Assembly: GCA_016210495.1 (NCBI GenBank)
Contig: JACQUC010000266.1
Span: 1 to 25,669, forward strand
DNA from: Chloroflexota bacterium
GTDB lineage: Bacteria; Chloroflexota; FW602-bin22; JACPRP01
Direction of reading: 5' to 3'
DNA: 25,669 nt
Shown here: positions 21,166-25,669 of the stretch, in pieces
Layout of the letters: each line of letters begins with the position of its first letter
How positions within the stretch are numbered: position 1 is the first letter of the stretch
The notes under the pieces: model-generated
What the model was told of the DNA's origin: nothing
Database searches by the model: none
The model's input: only the letters and a program-made list of their open reading frames with translations
Program-made: the position numbers and the translations under genes

Positions 21166-22428
21166 TTAGACGCCTGGCGCAGGTGCGGACATCGCGGGCG
21201 ACCGGCCCGTCGCTGGCAGCCTGAAGCAGAATCTGCTCCCCTTGCCAAGCTCGCTTTCTGCCCAGACCTTTCCGCCGTGTGCCTCGACCAGTTGCTTGAC
21301 GATGGCCAGTCCAATGCCGCTGCCACCGCTGGCCCGCGAGCGTGACTTGTCCACGCGATAGAACCGTTCGAAAACGTAGGGCAGGGCCTCCTCGGGGATG
21401 CCGCTGCCGGTATCCTCGACAGACACGACGACGAACGAGTCCGACAGGGCTGGTTTGGAAGCGGGGGCGGGTTTGAAACCCGCCCCTACATTTTGTGTCG
21501 GACGACTTGGCTGTTCTCCCGCGCGGACCACGACGGTTCCGCCGGCTGGGGTATGGCGCAGGGCGTTGCTGATAAGATTGGCAATAGCCTGCGTGATGCG
21601 CTGAGGATCGACGCTGGCGGCAGGGAGAACGCCGGGCACATGAGATTGCAGCCCGATGCTCTTTTCCAGAGCATCGGGCTGGTACTTGGCCACCGCCTTC
21701 CTAACCAGGTCCCCCACGTCCATCTCCGCCCGCCGTAGCTCCAGTTGGCCGGCTTCTACGAGCGACAGCTCACGAAGGTCGGCCACCAGACGCGCGAGAA
21801 CCAACGTCTCCTCGTGGATAGAGCTGATGCTCTCGCGGTTTGGTTCGACCACGCCGTCCAGCATAGCTTCCAGGTTGCCCTGGACCACCGCCAGGGGCGT
21901 GCGAAGCTCGTGCGCAATGTCGGCGACCAGATTCCGCCGCAGTCTCTCGTTTTTGCTCAGCGTCTCGGCCATGGAGTTAAACGCCGTGGCAAGCTGTCCG
22001 ATCTCATCGCGATTGCTGACCGTGACCCGCTGGGACAAATCGCCGTCCGCGATACGCATCGCCGCCAGGGTGAGCCTACGAAGAGGCTGAGCGATCTGGC
22101 GCGCTAAGAAGACGCTGAGCACCAGGGCAATGATCACGGCAATGGCGCCGGCGATCCAGGTGGCGTTGTTGATGGCTTGGAGGAAATCGCGCTCGGGCGG
22201 GCCGGCCAGCTCCAACATGTGATTCGCCATCTGGCCGCCCATCATGCCACTGCCCATCATGCCCCCGCCGGGCCAGTTTGGGCTGGGCTGATTCATCCTG
22301 GTCTCCAGATAGTGCCCAAACTCGTTTGTCGTCGTCTGGCTGGCGATGTAGGACACGAGCCCGACGGCCACCAGCGCGACCAGCACGAAGGCTATGGTCA
22401 ATTTCAAAAAGAGGTTTCTCACGGTCAC
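21166..22428 (-). CDS. sensor histidine kinase, Met-rich sensor loop
   Basis: 420 residues with a GTG start that shares a base with the response regulator stop (TAGTG). Two membrane spans (about 8-28 and 91-110) flank a short extracytoplasmic loop rich in methionine and glycine ([19 protein letters not shown]). Then HAMP (about 111-164), H-box [12 protein letters not shown]-box [18 protein letters not shown]1 [10 protein letters not shown]-box [12 protein letters not shown] and G2 [13 protein letters not shown]. Between the N-box and G1, residues about 313-322 ([10 protein letters not shown]) are the translation of a palindromic repeat, so the ATP-binding domain carries an insertion. It forms a two-component pair with the upstream regulator. 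The Met-rich loop might sense copper or silver, but no metal genes lie nearby. Confidence 0.93.
   Translation of the reverse strand: MTVRNLFLKLTIAFVLVALVAVGLVSYIASQTTTNEFGHYLETRMNQPSPNWPGGGMMGSGMMGGQMANHMLELAGPPERDFLQAINNATWIAGAIAVIIALVLSVFLARQIAQPLRRLTLAAMRIADGDLSQRVTVSNRDEIGQLATAFNSMAETLSKNERLRRNLVADIAHELRTPLAVVQGNLEAMLDGVVEPNRESISSIHEETLVLARLVADLRELSLVEAGQLELRRAEMDVGDLVRKAVAKYQPDALEKSIGLQSHVPGVLPAASVDPQRITQAIANLISNALRHTPAGGTVVVRAGEQPSRPTQNVGAGFKPAPASKPALSDSFVVVSVEDTGSGIPEEALPYVFERFYRVDKSRSRASGGSGIGLAIVKQLVEAHGGKVWAESELGKGSRFCFRLPATGRSPAMSAPAPGV
21463..21489. repeat. CCCCTAC-type palindromic repeat, copy 5, inside a kinase gene
   Basis: GGGGGCGGGTTTGAAACCC followed by GCCCCTAC: a perfect hairpin that lies within the kinase coding sequence without breaking the frame. 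Read on the minus strand it encodes VGAGFKPAP. Confidence 0.75.
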
Positions 22429-23123
22429 TACCAGTCGGATCTGTCACGAAATTTGTAGCCGACCCCGAAGACCGTAAGAACGTACTCGGGCCTTTGGGGA
22501 TTCGGCTCGACCTTCTGGCGCAAGTTCTTGATATGGGCGTCTATGGTGCGCTCGTAGCCCTCGAAGGCATCGCCTTGCACCTTGTCCAGAAGCTGCAGGC
22601 GGGTGAAGACCCGCCCCGGCTCGCGTGCCATCACCTGCAAAAGCTTGAGCTCCGTTGGCGTGAGATCGAGGAGCTGGTCCCCGCGTCGCGCCTCGAAACG
22701 CGCACCGTCGATAGAAAGGTCACCCAAGGTTATCACGCCATCCCCTTCCGGCGCTGTTCCCATTCGGCGCAACACCGCCTTCACACGGGCCACAAGCTCT
22801 CGCGGGCTAAACGGCTTGACGACGTAGTCGTCGGCTCCCAGCTCCAGACCGATGAGCCTGTCGGCCTCCTCGTCTCGCGCGGTAAGCATAATAATGGGCA
22901 CGTTGGAAGCCTTCCGCAATGCACGGCAGACGTCCAAGCCGTCAAGCTCCGGCAGATTCAGGTCTAGAACGACCAGATCGGGCTTCTCCCGCCGGAACAG
23001 ATCCATCGCGGCCACGCCGTCCCCGGCGGTGATGACGGTGAAGCCGCCTCGCTGAAGATACAGCCGGACCAACTCGACAATCTTCTTTTCATCGTCTACG
23101 ACAAGGATCTTCCTGTCCGCCAA
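22428..23123 (-). CDS. OmpR-family response regulator
   Basis: 231 residues from TTG 23123, which follows GGAGG with seven bases between; the open frame goes on upstream without support. Receiver domain: [20 protein letters not shown] with the acidic pair, phospho-acceptor in [14 protein letters not shown], the switch region [27 protein letters not shown] with the conserved threonine and lysine. The C-terminal winged helix is of OmpR/PhoB type ([49 protein letters not shown]...VFGVGYKF). A DNA-binding transcription factor, activated by the kinase downstream in the same operon. Targets are not visible. Confidence 0.94.
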   Translation of the reverse strand: MADRKILVVDDEKKIVELVRLYLQRGGFTVITAGDGVAAMDLFRREKPDLVVLDLNLPELDGLDVCRALRKASNVPIIMLTARDEEADRLIGLELGADDYVVKPFSPRELVARVKAVLRRMGTAPEGDGVITLGDLSIDGARFEARRGDQLLDLTPTELKLLQVMAREPGRVFTRLQLLDKVQGDAFEGYERTIDAHIKNLRQKVEPNPQRPEYVLTVFGVGYKFRDRSDW

Positions 23124-23340
23124 CTTTCGTCCTCCGCGACCACTATATTCTACCATATGATGCCAATCCCGCGGAAAGTATGGCAAACAAACGTGGCACC
23201 ATCCTTGCACGCCGTAGAACGGGTTGTGCCTATTTCGGCTTCAGACGGATTTAGCCGCGAGGCACCTGGTGCATTCAAGGTAGGGGCACCTCCTTTGAAT
23301 GGGCGCAGAATCGCGCGTGAGCCAATATTGATGGCCCGTG

Positions 23341-24783
23341 ATGGAGAGGCGCGTATTGATCTACATCTACTTGCCCTACGGTCTGGCCTTTGTCGCCCTT
23401 GGCCTGGTGATGACTATGGCGGCAAGGGCACCTGTACCCGTGCTGCCGAGAGGCTCACTGTGGCTTTTGGCCGCCTTCGGATTCCTCCACGGAGCACACG
23501 AATGGATGGAGATGGCTGTCTCGATTCAAGCGCCCGTGGCGGGTCAAGGAGGTACACTGCCGCTCCAGTTGGTCAATCTGCTGCCTTTGTCGGTCTCGTT
23601 TGCTCTTGCCGGGCAGTCGGGGATCGAGACGCTCATCGCAGTGAAAGGGTGGCCCAGATGGTCCAGGGGCGTCCCGGCGCTGACGCTGGCGCTGTGGGCC
23701 ATCCTGGCGATAGCCATTGGGCAAGGCTTGGCTTACCGCCCAAGCGAGGACTGGGTGTCGGCAGTCGATGCTTTGGCACGCTATGTTATCGGCTTTCCTG
23801 GCTCCGTTGTAGCAGCATTTGGTCTCGTGATGGCAGGGAGGAAGCATCGCGCAACTGGTGCCGCCAAGATAGCATCCTACTTGATCGCATCGGCCGCGGC
23901 GTTCGGCGGCTACGCCATATTTGCGGGTCTGATCGTTCCACCAGCGGATTTCTTCCCAGCCTCACTGATCAACGCCGAGACGTTCTTCGCCGCGGTCCGT
24001 ATACCCGTCCAAGCTTTTCGTGCCGCCCTGGCGCTCAGTATTGGCGGTACTCTGGCGGAGGCCTGCATCGTCGAAGCGTCGTCGATGCAAGCCGAGCTGA
24101 ATCGGCTGCGCGAGGAATTCATCTCGGTGGTGTCGCACGACCTCCGTACCCCGATCACCACGATCAAGCTTGGCGCAGGCTACCTAAAGCATCTGCCGGC
24201 CGGCGGCCACGGGACAGACCGCGAGGGCGCGGTGGTCCGCAGCATCGAGACGAGTGCAAAAAGCTTGAGCAGGATGGTTGAGGACTTGCTCGACGCCTCG
24301 CGCATAGAAGCGAAGCGGCTGACGCTGGAAAGGGAGAGGGTAGACCTGCGCCAGCTTGTCCTGGAGGTGGTCGACCGCGCAGCGGAGGCCACGAAAGGCC
24401 ATCAAGTGGTGGTCGATATCCCCGAGGCGATGCCTCCGGTTGAAGCGGACCCAGGACGGGTGGAGCAGATACTGGTTAACCTCCTCTCCAACGCCGGAAA
24501 GTACTCGTACCCCGGCACTGAAATCAGAGTAGGGGCGCAGACCAGGCTCGCCGAAGTGGAGGTGTCGGTCACCAACTACGGCCCCGGTATTGCACCCGAG
24601 GACATTCCATCACTGTTCGCTCGATTTTACCGAACCGAAGAGGCAGAAAGGGGAAAAGCGCCGGGGCTGGGCCTCGGCTTGTACATAGCCAAAGGGCTGG
24701 TGGAGGCGCATGGTGGGCGCATGTGGGTTGAATCCGAGATTGGCAAATACGCTACCTTTCGCTTCACCTTGCCCTTGACGTAG
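23341..24783 (+). CDS. membrane sensor histidine kinase with multi-span N-terminus
   Basis: 480 residues from ATG 23341 (an adjacent GTG at 23338 is possible; no strong ribosome binding site). The first 230 residues hold about seven hydrophobic spans (LIYIYLPYGLAFVALGLVMTMAA, LWLLAAFGFLHGAHEWMEMA and others), so the input domain is in the membrane. The rest is a kinase core: coiled helix with H-box EEFISVVSHDLRTPITTI (His about 266), DLLDASRIEAKRL, N-box ILVNLLSNAGKYSYPG, then G1 as VTNYGPGI, a variant in which the usual D-x-G begins with Asn-Tyr-Gly, F-box LFARFYRTEEA and G2 GLGLGLYIAKGLVEAHGG. No regulator follows, so it is an orphan or signals to the divergent response regulator. Confidence 0.9.
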   Translation: MERRVLIYIYLPYGLAFVALGLVMTMAARAPVPVLPRGSLWLLAAFGFLHGAHEWMEMAVSIQAPVAGQGGTLPLQLVNLLPLSVSFALAGQSGIETLIAVKGWPRWSRGVPALTLALWAILAIAIGQGLAYRPSEDWVSAVDALARYVIGFPGSVVAAFGLVMAGRKHRATGAAKIASYLIASAAAFGGYAIFAGLIVPPADFFPASLINAETFFAAVRIPVQAFRAALALSIGGTLAEACIVEASSMQAELNRLREEFISVVSHDLRTPITTIKLGAGYLKHLPAGGHGTDREGAVVRSIETSAKSLSRMVEDLLDASRIEAKRLTLERERVDLRQLVLEVVDRAAEATKGHQVVVDIPEAMPPVEADPGRVEQILVNLLSNAGKYSYPGTEIRVGAQTRLAEVEVSVTNYGPGIAPEDIPSLFARFYRTEEAERGKAPGLGLGLYIAKGLVEAHGGRMWVESEIGKYATFRFTLPLT

Positions 24784-24787
24784 GAGA

Positions 24788-24924
24788 CTATGGGCCGCAG
24801 CGGCTAGCTATGCCAGTGGCTGCCGGCGCCTTTCGGCCTACGTAAAGTCCATATGCTCGGTGATACCCAACCGTGCCCAGAGATCGAAGACGTTGAGTTC
24901 CGCCTGTGTCGGAGCATTTCCCAT
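24788..24924 (-). pseudogene. possible remnant of a SAM methyltransferase gene
   Basis: On the minus strand an ATG (24924) opens MGNAPTQAELNVFDLWARLG-ITEHM, which resembles the start of certain class I methyltransferases. Within the same codons the neighbouring frame continues as YGLYVGRKA, resembling the C-terminal GYGLYVGRK of such proteins. The two frames meet at about 24850, as expected if a large internal deletion joined the start and the end of the gene out of frame. The resemblance is from memory of the family; only about 35 codons are involved. Confidence 0.4.
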
Positions 24925-25167
24925 TTTCGTCCTGCCTGGCCGAGACATTGCCCGTACTGGAAGGGCATTCCGACAAGACGAACGTGCAAAGGTGATGCCA
25001 TCGTCTTTGGCGGCACGGTTGTTGCGGACTTGACATGGTAGTGTCTGTCGAGTCTAGCCTGCGGTTCTCCCGGATAAGCGGTGCTTGGGAACAGCAGCCC
25101 GACTGTGCTTTTGGTTAGCTAGCCAAATAGACCATGCGTGGTGCAATGCGCTTGTCCGGATGCCCAC
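24925..25167. other. spacer upstream of the rRNA promoter
   Basis: No gene or tRNA is recognised. TTGACA at 25030-25035 may be a second -35 box, with no good -10 behind it. Confidence 0.35.
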
Positions 25168-25196
25168 TTGACAAGAGATGGCAAATGTTGTATATT
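25168..25196 (+). promoter_or_regulatory. rRNA promoter
   Basis: TTGACA (25168-25173), 17-base spacer, TATATT (25191-25196), about 45 bases before the 16S gene. Confidence 0.85.
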
Positions 25197-25215
25197 AAAA
25201 TGTGAAGTCGAGAGT

Positions 25216-25235
25216 ACCCGCCCAGTTAGGCGGGT
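25216..25235 (+). other. hairpin in the 16S precursor leader
   Basis: ACCCGCC pairs with GGCGGGT around a six-base loop between promoter and mature 16S. It may be part of the RNase III processing stalk or a leader hairpin. Confidence 0.4.
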
Positions 25236-25240
25236 GCACT

Positions 25241-25669
<429 letters not shown>

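Noticed and set aside
23157..24281. Long plus-strand frame of 374 codons overlapping the multi-span kinase
   Set aside because: It has an Arg/Gly/Ser-rich composition without motifs, while the overlapping frame has all kinase motifs. It is a shadow.

Overview
The window looks like a chromosomal segment of a Chloroflexota bacterium, probably related to Dehalococcoidia. The main evidence is the partial 16S rRNA gene at the right end, where phrases such as AATACCGCATGTGGTC and GATGGGCCCGCGGCCCATCAG resemble Dehalococcoides-type 16S. This is from memory and was not searched. Most of the window looks GC-rich; the stretch from about 10.3 to 17.1 kb looks visibly more AT-rich and may have been acquired.

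Left part, minus strand (1-6.9 kb): a peptide-type ABC importer (two permeases and one fused DppD-DppF ATPase, no binding protein) is followed by a thioredoxin-reductase-like flavoprotein and an argininosuccinate-lyase-like enzyme whose genes overlap by ATGA. Next, on the plus strand (7.15-9.65 kb), comes trpE-trpG behind a tryptophan T-box leader with a TGG specifier and an intrinsic terminator. A small membrane protein converges on trpG.

The AT-richer block (10.3-17.1 kb) has an isochorismatase-fold cysteine hydrolase on the plus strand. Opposite it lies a minus-strand cluster: a gutted M24 gene, a fused two-domain ABC permease, a substrate-binding lipoprotein, an intact M24 peptidase/creatinase homologue, a second M24 protein that has lost two of five metal ligands, and the leftover signal peptide of a second binding protein. 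I infer a duplicated and partly decayed uptake and hydrolysis locus, possibly for guanidino, ureido or peptide-like substrates. No matching ATPase gene is present.

Right part (17.2-25.7 kb): a small conserved protein is coupled to a truncated phospholipase-D-like lipoprotein. A promoter-driven, highly structured region with two similar RNA modules follows, then a protein with an HEFAH...EY signature resembling lethal-factor-type metallopeptidases. After these come a BON-domain protein with an aromatic/glycine-rich N-terminus, ribosomal protein S21, a second BON protein, a small helical protein, an OmpR-type response regulator with its kinase, a divergent 7TM-type kinase, an apparent methyltransferase remnant, and a 16S rRNA gene with a consensus promoter.

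Small palindromic repeats are scattered through the window. One family (hairpin plus CCCCTAC) supplies the stop codons of two genes and is translated in frame inside a histidine kinase. Another, about 26 nt, occurs in inverted copies, one of them inside the T-box leader.
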